Assembly (NCBI RefSeq): GCF_900167365.1
Contig: NZ_FUXL01000017.1
Location: 34,958-98,957 of the forward strand
Source of the DNA: Consotaella salsifontis
GTDB lineage: Bacteria; Pseudomonadota; Alphaproteobacteria; Rhizobiales; Rhizobiaceae
Direction: 5' to 3'
DNA length: 64,000 bases
The position numbers were made by a program, and so were the translations under genes. The notes below the pieces were generated by a model. The model searched no databases. It was given only the letters and a program-made list of their open reading frames with translations, and was not told the origin of the DNA. This document shows, piece after piece, positions 18,191 to 27,020 of the stretch (position 1 is its first letter; each line of letters begins with the position of its first letter).

Positions 18191-18852
18191 CAGAGCACAT
18201 GCCTCCGTTGGAATGACCGTGAAGATATACAGGATAAACTAGGTTACAAGAACGCACTTGAGGGCGCGTAGATATACGAAAGTAAACCTCATACTTGAGG
18301 GCAATCATTGCTCGGCCAGAGTTTGCGGACGTGCTCGACGTAGGCCGGATGCGGTTCAACGGCATCAGGTGGCCTCTGGGAAGGCGTGATGCAGGAGGCG
18401 CCTGCCCTGTGTGATGACCACAACGCCACAGGTTGTTGCTGTCGCGTCGGATCATCGCAGCGCCCCGATAGCGCCACCTGGTCGTGCGCCCGGCGCATAC
18501 AGCCTTAAAACAGCTGCCAGAGTGAATGGCAGCGAGTTTTTCGAAGACGAGCCCACAGTGGGAAGACTAGCGCCAGGCCGTAGCCTATTAGGATGCCGTC
18601 ATCGGCTTTCCCGGAATCTTCCCCGAGTGTCCTTTCCTGAAACGGCGCAGCGGAGATGGAGAAACGGGACACTTCCGCGTGTTCAGATGACCACCTTCGT
18701 CAAGACGCTCAGAGCTTGGAGAGGGGCGTGAAGGGATACGGAGCGAACCCGGAAATGATTGTCGCCCAGCGCCCGTTTCGGGCCCTCATGGAGCGCTCTG
18801 CCGGTTTCGGAAGTTGATATTCCGCCGAGCTGATGGCTCCTGCTGCGGCCGA
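18191..18852. other. Gene-free stretch upstream of the OYE remnant
   Basis: About 660 bases with no convincing gene on either strand; the short frames have no recognised domain. A direct repeat ACTTGAGGG occurs near 18257 and 18293 just upstream of the remnant. A CGGAAGTTGATATT motif near 18810 resembles one at 15016. It may be decayed sequence. Confidence 0.4.
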
Positions 18853-19869
18853 TCAGGTCAGGTCGACCACCAGCTTGTAGCCGGAGATGCCGGCCCTTTG
18901 AGCGTCGACGGCGCGCTGGAACGCCTCCAGACCTCGACCGACGATCTTGGGGTCGGGAGCGGCGACATATCGGCCGGCAGCGAGCGCGGCCGGAAGGAAG
19001 TCCTGATAGATCATCGGCCCGACCGCGTCGTCGCGCAGGCTGGTGCCGGCGATCGCGGCCGCCTGGACCGTTTCAGGCGGCTCGATCCGGATCGGCAGGG
19101 TGACGGTGACGAACCGGCGGCCCTCGCTCCGGCGCATGACGGCGAAGGTGTCCGCGAGGTTGCCGGTGGCATGGAACGCGCCGACCAGCGTCTTGCCCTT
19201 GAGCGCGGCTGCGACGGTGTCCACCACCTCGCCATCGCCGTGATCGAACACCTCCGCGGCGCCGAGCTTTCGCACCAGCGCGTAATTGCGGGGCGAGGCG
19301 GTGGCGATCACCTCGTAGCCCGAGGCTGTCGCAAGCTGCACCACGTTGCATCCGACGCTCGACGATGCGCCCCACACCAGCAGCGTCTCGCCACTGGGTT
19401 TTGGGTCGAGGGAAGGATGGAGCAGGCCGAGATGCTGGGACTGGTAGAGCCCGCAGGCCGCCGTGCCGATGCCGAGCGGCAGGACTGCGGCGCTTGACGC
19501 CGACATTCCTGCCGGAATCGGCGCGGCCATGTGGGCAAGCACCACGGTATGCTGCTGGAAGGCGCCCTGGGACGGCAGGTTGACGGTGGTGCCGACGGCC
19601 TGTCCGAGCACGCGATCGCCGACTTCGAAGCGCTCGACCCCTTCGCCCACCGCGACGACCGTGCCCGCGACGTCGCTTCCCGCGATGATGGGATAGTCGA
19701 GCCAGGGCAGCACGGCCGCGTCCTGAAGAAGATAGTCCAACGGATTGATCGCGACCGCCTCGTTTCGCACGAGAATCTCGCCGCGCGCCACGGCCGGCAC
19801 CTCGGCCGGAGCGATCGACAGAGGTTCGCCCGGTTGGCGCTGCCAGGCCGCCCGATTGTCTATGGTCAT
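18853..19869 (-). CDS. MDR-superfamily NAD(P)-dependent alcohol dehydrogenase / quinone reductase
   Basis: 338-residue medium-chain dehydrogenase/reductase. The GroES-like N-terminus (NPLDYLLQD, GSDVAGTVVAVGEGV) and nucleotide-binding site (VWGASSSVG) are clear. The structural-zinc cysteines and the catalytic Cys are missing, so it belongs with zinc-independent quinone oxidoreductase or enoyl reductase types. It is divergent from a LysR gene that carries a frameshift. Confidence 0.85.
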   Translation of the reverse strand: MTIDNRAAWQRQPGEPLSIAPAEVPAVARGEILVRNEAVAINPLDYLLQDAAVLPWLDYPIIAGSDVAGTVVAVGEGVERFEVGDRVLGQAVGTTVNLPSQGAFQQHTVVLAHMAAPIPAGMSASSAAVLPLGIGTAACGLYQSQHLGLLHPSLDPKPSGETLLVWGASSSVGCNVVQLATASGYEVIATASPRNYALVRKLGAAEVFDHGDGEVVDTVAAALKGKTLVGAFHATGNLADTFAVMRRSEGRRFVTVTLPIRIEPPETVQAAAIAGTSLRDDAVGPMIYQDFLPAALAAGRYVAAPDPKIVGRGLEAFQRAVDAQRAGISGYKLVVDLT

Positions 19870-19996
19870 GTGTTGGTCTTCCGTCTGTTGCCCGTTGCCG
19901 CAGTTCGACGCTGATGCCGTGGCTCAAGGATACGGCGCGCCCGCTTGTTCGCAATCCGCATCAATGGCAATGTGTTGTTGCGCCTGGAGCAACAAT

Positions 19997-20904
19997 ATGA
20001 ACGGCAAAGACTATCAGGACCTGCTCGTTTTCATGGCCATCGCAGGCGAGCTGAGTTTTCGCGGCGCGGCGCGGCGCGGCGGCTGGGCATGACACCGTCT
20101 GCGGCCAGCCGGGCAATGACGCACCTTGAGGACCGCCTGGGCGTACGGCTTCTGAATCGCACGACGCGCAGCGTCGCCCTGACGCCCGCAGGCGAGGCGT
20201 TGTCCGGGCGCCTGCCGGCGCTCGTCGCCGCCATGGAAGCCGCCGTGGACGACGTCGTCGCATTGAGCGACGCGCCGAGCGGCGTGGTGCGGCTGAACCT
20301 GCCGCGGGTCGCGGCGGAACTTCTCCTCGCACCGCGGCTCGCGCCTTTCACCAGGGCCTTTCCAGCGATCAAGTTGGATCTGTCGATCGACGACGGCCTG
20401 AGCGACATCGTCGCCAAGGGACACGACGCCGGTATCCGGGTCGGCGGGCGTCTCGCGCAGGACATGGCGGCCGTTCGCCTCACGGCCGATCTTTCTGCCG
20501 CCGTCGTCGGCTCGCCGGAATACTTCCAGAACCGCCCGCGGCTCGAACACCCGCGGGATCTTTTGCAGCATTCGTGCCTGAACTATCGCTGGCAGCAGAC
20601 GCAGGAGGCTTATCGATGGCGGTTCGAGGAGGATGGGCGAGCGATCGAACTCTCAATCGAAGCCAGCCTCACCGTCGATGATACCGGTATCTTGCGCGAG
20701 GCGGTGCTGAACGGCATGGGGCTCGCCTGCCTGCCCGACAGGCTCGTGGCGCCGCTGGTCGCATCGGGCCGCCTTGTGCGGGTGCTGGAGGATTTCTGCC
20801 CCGCCCAGCCCGGCTTCTTCCTGTACTACCCTCTCAACGGGCACCCTTCCGCAGCGCTGAAGGCCTTCATCGGCTTCGTCAGAGCGGCGGGCGCGACACG
20901 GTGA
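19997..20904 (+). pseudogene. LysR-family regulator with a +5 frameshift in a GCGGC repeat
   Basis: ATG 19997 opens a LysR helix-turn-helix (MNGKDYQDLLVFMAIAGELS, then FRGAARR) that ends at 20092. A second frame continues with LGMTPSAASRAMTHLEDRLG and the whole effector domain to 20904. The break is at 20061-20080, four tandem GCGGC units; three units would restore a continuous reading frame with RRLGM. As read the gene makes only about 30 residues, unless slippage restores it. It is divergent from the MDR gene, its likely target. A sequencing or assembly error is possible. Confidence 0.82.
20061..20080 (+). repeat. Tandem pentanucleotide repeat (GCGGC)4 inside the LysR gene
   Basis: Four exact GCGGC units in the region coding for the helix-turn-helix. 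Unit number is out of register with the reading frame; loss of one unit (or gain of two) restores it. Such simple repeats can change length by polymerase slippage. Confidence 0.9.
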
Positions 20905-21002
20905 TGTCGGGCAAGCCACCACGACCGTGCCAGGGCATCTCGATCCCGCCGAGAAGGACCGGCAATCTTCTCCGGCAAGGATCGAGAACGCGACGGATGC
21001 TC

Positions 21003-21503
21003 CTATTCGGTCGCAACCGGGCTCGGCCCGCGTTCGAGATAGGTCGACAAGGCGATGTAGCTGCGCGTCCCCGTGAAGCCCTCGATGGAATGGATGCGCT
21101 CGAGCAGGTCTTCCAGCGCCTGCGTGTCCCGTGTCCTGACCTTGAGGAGCATGGCGCTCTCGCCGGTGACCGTGTGGATCTCCTCCACCTCGGGAAGCTC
21201 CTTCAGCGCCAGGAGGTGGCGCGTCACGGCCCAGCTCGTCGTGTCGACATGGACGAAGGTGAGGAGCGGGCGGCCGAGCTTGGCGCCATCGAGCACGGCG
21301 ACGTTTGCCTTGATCACCCCGTCCTGCCTGAGGCGCTTTACGCGCTCGTGGACGGCTGGGGCCGAAAGGTGCAGCAGCTTGCCGAGTTCCGCGTAGCTGC
21401 GAGACGAGTCCTCGGCCAGAAGGCCTAACAGCGTTCGGTCGCGGTCGTCCAAACGGGCCGGCGGTGCGAGCCGCGGCCGAACGGGGTTCGAATCTTCCGC
21501 CAT
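21003..21503 (-). CDS. Lrp/AsnC-family transcriptional regulator
   Basis: 166 residues: N-terminal helix-turn-helix (LDDRDRTLLGLLAEDSSRSY, ELGKLLHLSAPAVHERVKRL) and a C-terminal RAM ligand domain (EVEEIHTVTGESAMLLKVRT). ATG 21503 is chosen; the longer open frame upstream encodes unrelated residues over the promoter. It is divergent from the DUF2000-LysE pair, a common arrangement in which an Lrp-type protein controls an amino-acid exporter. Confidence 0.9.
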   Translation of the reverse strand: MAEDSNPVRPRLAPPARLDDRDRTLLGLLAEDSSRSYAELGKLLHLSAPAVHERVKRLRQDGVIKANVAVLDGAKLGRPLLTFVHVDTTSWAVTRHLLALKELPEVEEIHTVTGESAMLLKVRTRDTQALEDLLERIHSIEGFTGTRSYIALSTYLERGPSPVATE

Positions 21504-21603
21504 GACGCGAAAAGCCTTTGGGTCCGAATGAAGTTCGGAACTATATAACCAGAGCCGTACAAAATTCAACGAATAATGGCTCTGGCCCGAAGGGTAATCA
21601 GGC

Positions 21604-22011
21604 ATGTTCGATACGAAGGTCGCCATTCTGGTGCTCGACGATCTTGCGACTTGGCAGAAGCTGAACGTCGCCGCGTTTCTGGCGACCGGCATCGCCGCTG
21701 CGGCCCCGGAGGCGATGGGCGACCCGTATGAGGACGTGGCGGGACGCGGGTTCGCCCGCCTTCTCGGACAGCCAATGCTGATCTTCGCGGCCGGCGAGAG
21801 CGAGTTGAAGCGCGCTCATCGCATCTCCGGCGAAAAAGGCCTGTCCACCGCCGCCTATGTTCGGGCGATGTTCTCGACGGGCCACGACGCGGCGAACCGC
21901 GAGGTGTTCAAGGCAGAGCCGGCGGACGCTCCCGACCTCGTCGGGATCGCGATCCGCGGTCCGAAGAAGGATGTCGAGAAGGCGACGAAAGGCGCGAGGC
22001 TGCATCCATGA
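21604..22011 (+). CDS. DUF2000-family protein
   Basis: 135 residues matching DUF2000: LVLDDLATWQKLNVAAFLATGI at the N-terminus, a QPMLIFAAGESELKRAH centre and a C-terminal DLVGIAIRGPKKDVEKATKG. Members are small cytosolic proteins, often beside LysE-type exporters or Lrp regulators; biochemical role unknown. Its stop overlaps the LysE start by four bases. Confidence 0.8.
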   Translation: MFDTKVAILVLDDLATWQKLNVAAFLATGIAAAAPEAMGDPYEDVAGRGFARLLGQPMLIFAAGESELKRAHRISGEKGLSTAAYVRAMFSTGHDAANREVFKAEPADAPDLVGIAIRGPKKDVEKATKGARLHP

Positions 22012-22634
22012 TCGAAACCCCAGCTTTCGCTTTCGCCCAGCTCCTTCCCTTCGTGACCTTTGCCTTCGTGGCGTCGATCACGCCTGGTCCTTCCAACCTC
22101 CTCATTCTCGGCAACAGCGTCCGTTATGGCTTTGCCGCCGCGCTCCCGATCGTCTGCGGGGCATGCGCAGGATCGGCGGCACTGGTCCTGTTCGTTGGAT
22201 TCGGCGCGGGCGCATGGCTCGCAGCGCATCCGGGCGTCCAGACGGTCATGGGATGGGCCGGGACGCTCTGGCTGAGCTATCTCGCCTGGCAGATCGCTTG
22301 CAAACCTCCCGCAGACATCCGCACAGCCGCCGACAGGCCGACCGGCGGATGGATGGCGGCAGCGCTTCAGATCGCAAACCCCAAATCGTGGAGCATGGCT
22401 CTCGCCGTGGTCAGCGTCTTTGCTGGCGCGAACGCGGATCTGCCCCGCTACGCGTTCCTGTCGGCCGTCTTCCTCATGGTCTCGGCGCCATGCCTCACAA
22501 TCTGGGCGGTGCTTGGATCGCGGGCCGGGGGACGACTGCGGTCGGCGACGAGCGCCAAAGCACTCAACGTCATCCTTGGCGCCGCGCTCTTCGCTTCGGC
22601 GTGGGCCGGGCTCCTGGAGCACGTCCGGATGTAG
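22008..22634 (+). CDS. LysE-family amino-acid/metabolite exporter
   Basis: 208 residues with about six membrane helices and the LysE/RhtB signature near the N-terminus (ASITPGPSNLLILGNS). These inner-membrane proteins export amino acids or related compounds. It is coupled to the DUF2000 gene by an ATGA overlap and is probably induced through the divergent Lrp-type regulator. The substrate is not evident. Confidence 0.88.
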   Translation: MIETPAFAFAQLLPFVTFAFVASITPGPSNLLILGNSVRYGFAAALPIVCGACAGSAALVLFVGFGAGAWLAAHPGVQTVMGWAGTLWLSYLAWQIACKPPADIRTAADRPTGGWMAAALQIANPKSWSMALAVVSVFAGANADLPRYAFLSAVFLMVSAPCLTIWAVLGSRAGGRLRSATSAKALNVILGAALFASAWAGLLEHVRM

Positions 22635-22657
22635 CGAGCGGCAAGGCCGCCCGCCGT

Positions 22658-23551
22658 TCAACCATCGACATATCGGGCAAGCTCGTCGGGCGTCCCATTC
22701 GGAAAGGCGTCCCGCAGGTGGTCGAGGAAGGCAGAGACGCGGGCGCTGAGAAGGCGGCGGCTGGGATAGAGGGCCCACAGAGCGATCTCCGATCCCTCGA
22801 CGTCGCCCCAGTGGGTCAGCGTTCCGGCGGCGAGATCGTGGCTGACGAGCGAGATCGGAAGGCGGGCGAGACCGACCCCCATCCGCGCGGCATCGCGCAC
22901 CATGATCATCGACGAAAGGCTTAAGCCGGGACGCACCGCGATGCTGGACGGGCCGGCGGCCGTGGACACGGTCCAGGTCTCGACCGGTTCGGCCTTCCCT
23001 CGCACCACCGCAGGAACGGGCGATCCGTCGGCGGCGGGCCTTACTTCCGGGCTCGACACGATCACCAGACGGTCGCGAAGGAAGATCCGCCCGACGAGGC
23101 TGTCATCGGGGTCCGGGTTCACCCGGATCACCAGGTCGTAGGCTTCTTCCACCATGTCGACGGCGCGGTCGTCCGTCGTGACCTCGAGCCGAACGTCGGG
23201 ATGCTTCAGCGCGAAATCCGCCGCCAGCTTTCCCATCGCGGTCTGGGAGAAGAGAAGGGGCGCGCTGATGCGCAGTCGGCCGCGCGGATGGCGCCCACCC
23301 GAGGCAATGGCGGTGGTCGTCTCTTCGAGGTCGGTGAGCAGCGTGCCGGTTCGCTCATAGAGTGCGCGCCCCTCCTCGGTCAGTTTCAAGGCCCGGCCGC
23401 CACGCTCGAACAGGCGCAGGTCGAGGCTCGCCTCCAATTCCGCGACACGGCGCGACAGCGTCGCCTTGGGGCGCCCGCTCGCCCGCGCCGCTCGGCCAAA
23501 CCCTTCATGCCGGGCGACAAGATTGAAATCGGCAAGGGCGAGGAGATCCAT
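22658..23551 (-). CDS. LysR-family transcriptional regulator
   Basis: 297 residues: N-terminal winged helix (LADFNLVARHEGFGRAARAS, GRPKATLSRRVAELE) and a LysR substrate domain. ATG 23551 is preferred; GTG 23560 would add three residues. It is divergent from the NmrA-AtaL-like pair, which it likely regulates. Confidence 0.9.
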   Translation of the reverse strand: MDLLALADFNLVARHEGFGRAARASGRPKATLSRRVAELEASLDLRLFERGGRALKLTEEGRALYERTGTLLTDLEETTTAIASGGRHPRGRLRISAPLLFSQTAMGKLAADFALKHPDVRLEVTTDDRAVDMVEEAYDLVIRVNPDPDDSLVGRIFLRDRLVIVSSPEVRPAADGSPVPAVVRGKAEPVETWTVSTAAGPSSIAVRPGLSLSSMIMVRDAARMGVGLARLPISLVSHDLAAGTLTHWGDVEGSEIALWALYPSRRLLSARVSAFLDHLRDAFPNGTPDELARYVDG

Positions 23552-23655
23552 TTGTTCCACCTGTGAGACGGAGGGTCCAAATTATACGTCTACCGTAGTG
23601 AATGCGGATCACCGATCTTGCAAGTGTCTTCAAACACCAAACCGGAGTTTCTCCC

Positions 23656-24519
23656 ATGACCATTCTTGTGACAGGCGCCACAGGCAATGTCGGCGGCAAC
23701 GTCGTCGATCAACTCGTCCAGCGCGGTGCCGATGTGCGCGCTCTCGTCCGCGATCCCGCCAAGGCCGACTTTCCGGCCGGCGTCGAAATCGTCAAGGGCG
23801 ATATGCTCGACGTCGACTCCCTGCGCCAGGCCTTTTCGGGCGTCTCCTCGCTGTTCCTGCTGAACGCGGTGGTGCCCGACGAATTCACCCAGGCGCTGAT
23901 CGCGCTCAATCTTGCCCGCGAAGCCGGGATCGAGCGCATCGTCTACCTCTCTGTGATCCACAGCGACGTCTATGTGAACGTGCCGCATTTCGCCGGTAAG
24001 TTCGGCGTCGAGCGGATGATCGAGGCGATGGGGATGAACGCCACCATCCTGCGCCCGGCCTATTACATCGACAACGAGGTGACGATCAAAGACGTGGTGA
24101 CCGGCTATGGCATCTACCCGATGCCGATCGGCAGGAAGGGCCTCGCGATGGTCGATGCCCGCGACGTCGGCGAGGTCGCTGCGATCGAGCTGGTGCGCCG
24201 CGAGCAGTCGCCGACCCCGCTGCCGCTGAACCGCATCAACCTCGTCGGCCCCGACACGCTGACCGGTCCGGACGTCGCGGCGATCTGGAGCGAGGTGCTT
24301 GGCCGCGAGATCGCCTATCCGGGCGAGGATTTCGCCGGCTTCGAACAGAACCTCAGGCAGGCCATGCCGAGCTGGATGGCGCTCGACATGCGCGTCATGG
24401 CCGAGCGCTTCGTCTCCGACGGCATGGTGCCGGAAGACGGCGACGTGGAGCGCCTGACGACGATGCTCGGCCGCCCGCTCCTCAGCTACCGCGACTTTGC
24501 CGCGCAGATCGCCGGCTGA
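23656..24519 (+). CDS. NmrA-like NAD(P)-binding protein (atypical SDR)
   Basis: 287 residues starting with the nucleotide-binding MTILVTGATGNVGGNVVDQL, followed by the NmrA/TMR pattern (ALVRDPAK, LFLLNAVVPDEF, NATILRPAYY). It has no classical YxxxK catalytic pair, as in NmrA-type redox sensors and azoreductase-like proteins. GGAG lies nine bases before the ATG. It is followed 34 bases later by an AtaL-like gene and is divergent from LysR. Confidence 0.83.
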   Translation: MTILVTGATGNVGGNVVDQLVQRGADVRALVRDPAKADFPAGVEIVKGDMLDVDSLRQAFSGVSSLFLLNAVVPDEFTQALIALNLAREAGIERIVYLSVIHSDVYVNVPHFAGKFGVERMIEAMGMNATILRPAYYIDNEVTIKDVVTGYGIYPMPIGRKGLAMVDARDVGEVAAIELVRREQSPTPLPLNRINLVGPDTLTGPDVAAIWSEVLGREIAYPGEDFAGFEQNLRQAMPSWMALDMRVMAERFVSDGMVPEDGDVERLTTMLGRPLLSYRDFAAQIAG

Positions 24520-24553
24520 TCCCTCAACGCACTCAGTCCCAGGAGCTTTCATC

Positions 24554-25027
24554 ATGATCTATTCCACCGCCACCGTTCCGGTGAACCCGGACGGCGAAAC
24601 CAAACTTACCCGCGAAGAGGCCTGGAAAGGCCTCGAGCTGAAGGCTCGCGACGCGCGCGAATTCCTGCCGGCCGGCCTTTGCACCCGCTGCGACGTCAGC
24701 GAGGAAAGCGCGACCCACTTCGTGCGGGACGCGACGATCGCCGGGGCCGACCTTCGCGAGATCATCGTGCTCGAGCCGCAGACGAAGGTCACCTTCTTCC
24801 AGGCGACCGGTCCCCGCGAGGGCGCGATCGTCAACGAGCTGTTCGAGGACGAAGCGGGCGCGCTGCAGCTCAAGTTCTACTGCTATCTCGGCCTGCGCGG
24901 TAAGGCGCCGAACGGTCCCGAGGAGCAGGCCGAACAGGCCCTGTTCGACAGCGACAAGGGCTACAAGGCCGCGTTGCTTTCGACCCTCAAGCGCACCCGC
25001 GAACTCCTCACCGAGGGCCGGCTCTGA
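24554..25027 (+). CDS. AtaL-like (DUF1857) SRPBCC-family protein
   Basis: 157 residues with the layout of the AtaL/DUF1857 family: LTREEAWKGLELKARDAREF, a beta-rich centre (EIIVLEPQTKVTFFQ) and a C-terminal helix GYKAALLSTLKRTREL. The fold is a START/Bet v 1-like cavity that binds hydrophobic ligands; enzymatic role unknown. AGGAG precedes the ATG. It is co-transcribed with the NmrA-like gene. Confidence 0.72.
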   Translation: MIYSTATVPVNPDGETKLTREEAWKGLELKARDAREFLPAGLCTRCDVSEESATHFVRDATIAGADLREIIVLEPQTKVTFFQATGPREGAIVNELFEDEAGALQLKFYCYLGLRGKAPNGPEEQAEQALFDSDKGYKAALLSTLKRTRELLTEGRL

Positions 25028-25356
25028 GGCGCAGCCGCTTCTTGCGACCATGATCCCGCCCTTCCCGCGGCCGCGCGAGGGCGGGATCACCGATCCTTCA
25101 ATCCCGTTCTTCCGATCGCCTATCCCCCCGACGTTGCGCCGGAGAAGCCGAGACTTGCGCCGCTCGAAAGAGGCGAAAGCGCAAGCTGACGCCCCCAGCC
25201 TATCGGGCCCCCAATTCCAGGACCAACGGCCGGAACATGACAGTGGAACTCTGTCCAAATCGTCCCATCAGCGAGACATGCCGTCCATAAGTGACGTCTA
25301 CTGCATCATATAAGAGACGGTAAGTTCGGCATGTACTCGAACCAAGGAGAGCCATC
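25028..25356. other. Intergenic region with an 11-bp hairpin and the promoter of the fusion gene
   Basis: No gene seen. An inverted repeat with arms GATCCCGCCCT (25052-25062) and AGGGCGGGATC (25078-25088) lies just after the upstream operon. It resembles a transcription terminator stem but lacks a T-run. The right part up to 25356 should carry the promoter of the next gene. Confidence 0.5.
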
Positions 25357-26904
25357 ATGACAAACTCGATCATCAAGCACGACATCACGTCCTCCGACGC
25401 TCAGGCCATGCAGCAAATGCGGGCCATGCTGGACGCAAACCCCAAGCTCACATTCGAGCCCGCCAGCCGCGCCGCCTTCGACGGCATCATGGGCCAAGCG
25501 CCCGCACCCGAGGACGTGACCATCGAGAGGGGGGAACTCGGGGGCGTTCCGGGCTGGTGGACGCGCCCGACCGGGGCAACCAAGGGCTCTGTCATTCTCT
25601 ACCTCCACGGCGGCGGCTACGTGATCGGCTCGGCCGACGCCTACCGCAACTTCGCCGGCCAGATCGCCAAGCGCGCCGGTGCCGCGGCGTTCGTCGCCGA
25701 CTATGCGCTCGCGCCGGAGCGGCCGTTCCCGGCCGCCGCCAACGAGGTTCAGGCCATGCACAAGGCGCTGCTCGCTCAGGGCTATGAGCGGATCGCCATC
25801 GCCGGCGACTCCGCCGGCGGGGGGCTTGCGCTCTCGGCCGCCGCCGATGCCGACGCGAAGGCTGGCAAGATCGTCGGCGTCGTCGCGATGTCGCCCTGGA
25901 TCGACATGGCGCTCTCGGGCCGGTCGTTCGCGACCCGCGCGGATGCCGATCCGCTGCTGTCGCGCGATACGCTGGCCGAGGCAGCCAGGCTTTATCTCGG
26001 GACGACCAATCCGTCCGACGATCGGCTGCCCCGGATCGACAAGGACCTCTCCAAGATGCCGCCCGTGCGCATTCATGTGGGCGATGCCGAGGTCCTTCTC
26101 GACGACTCGCTGCGCTTTGCCGAGCAGGCGGAGAAGCAGGGGGTGGAGTCCGCGGTCCATGTCTGGGAGGGCATGACCCACGTCTTCCCGTCGAGCTTCG
26201 CCATGCTCGAGGCGGGAGCGGAAGCGCTCGCCGATATCGGCTCGTTCCTGGCCGGCCTGTTGAACAAGCCTGCGAAAAAGCGCGTGCTGGTGCTCGGCGC
26301 GACCGGCGGCACGGGACGGGGTATCGTCAAGACGTTGAACGAACGCCGCTTCGCCCCGGTGGCGCTCGTTCGCTCGCCCGAAAAGGCCCGGGACCTCGAC
26401 GCCGTGATCGTCAAGGGCGATGCGAGCGATCCCGCCGCCATCGCCAGGGCGCTGGACAACGTCGACGCGGTCATCTCGGCGCTCGGCACCCCGGCAAGTC
26501 CCTTCCGCGAAGTGACATTGCTCTCAACCGCCACGAAGGCGCTCACCGAGGCCATGCGAAACAAAGGCGTCAAGCGGCTCGTGGCGATCACCGGCATCGG
26601 CGCCGGCGAGAGCCGGGGGCATGGCGGCTTTCTGTTCGACCGCATCATCATGCCGCTCCTGCTCAGGAAGGTCTATGCCGACAAGGATCGGCAGGAGACG
26701 ATCATCGCCGGCAGCGGGTTGGACTATGTAATCGTGCGTCCCGCTGTCCTGAACGACAAGCCGCGGCGCGGCACCGTTCGGGCGCTGCTCGATCTCGGCG
26801 GTTTCCACGGCGGGACGATCGCCCGCAGCGACGTCGCCGACTTCGTCGTCGATCAGGTGGAAAATGACGCATTCCTCGGCAAAAGGCCGCTGGTCACCTG
26901 GTGA
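25357..26904 (+). CDS. Fusion: HSL-type alpha/beta hydrolase and NmrA-like NAD(P)-binding domain
   Basis: 515 residues in two parts. Residues about 40-295 are a hormone-sensitive-lipase-type esterase: oxyanion-hole HGGGYV, nucleophile in GDSAGG, acid in VHVGDAEVLLDD and histidine in GMTHVF. Residues about 305-515 are a complete NmrA/SDR-type Rossmann domain starting RVLVLGATGGTGRG and including LVAITGIGAGES and YVIVRPAVL. Each half is a full-length domain of its family, so this is a real fusion with a short linker. AGGAG precedes the ATG. The combination suggests hydrolysis of an ester or lactone coupled to redox or redox-sensing (inference). Confidence 0.85.
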   Translation: MTNSIIKHDITSSDAQAMQQMRAMLDANPKLTFEPASRAAFDGIMGQAPAPEDVTIERGELGGVPGWWTRPTGATKGSVILYLHGGGYVIGSADAYRNFAGQIAKRAGAAAFVADYALAPERPFPAAANEVQAMHKALLAQGYERIAIAGDSAGGGLALSAAADADAKAGKIVGVVAMSPWIDMALSGRSFATRADADPLLSRDTLAEAARLYLGTTNPSDDRLPRIDKDLSKMPPVRIHVGDAEVLLDDSLRFAEQAEKQGVESAVHVWEGMTHVFPSSFAMLEAGAEALADIGSFLAGLLNKPAKKRVLVLGATGGTGRGIVKTLNERRFAPVALVRSPEKARDLDAVIVKGDASDPAAIARALDNVDAVISALGTPASPFREVTLLSTATKALTEAMRNKGVKRLVAITGIGAGESRGHGGFLFDRIIMPLLLRKVYADKDRQETIIAGSGLDYVIVRPAVLNDKPRRGTVRALLDLGGFHGGTIARSDVADFVVDQVENDAFLGKRPLVTW

Positions 26905-27020
26905 GAGGTCATGCAGTCTCTCAATCGTCTGCCGGGAAATGGGACGGGATGAAGAGCCTGTCCCATTTCCCGCGTCTGCACGACTTCCGATGGCAGTCGC
27001 TGCAAGGCGGACGGTGGCCG

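Noticed and set aside
17949..18455. Intact 168-codon gene on the minus strand
   Set aside because: Only the last third resembles a protein (part of OYE), and the true OYE start lies in a different frame at 18190; treated as a remnant.
21483..21494. GGGGTTCGAATC as a distal copy of the tRNA-Ser attachment site
   Set aside because: Identity to the tRNA T arm is only about 12 bases and it lies in the start of the intact Lrp-type gene; chance match.
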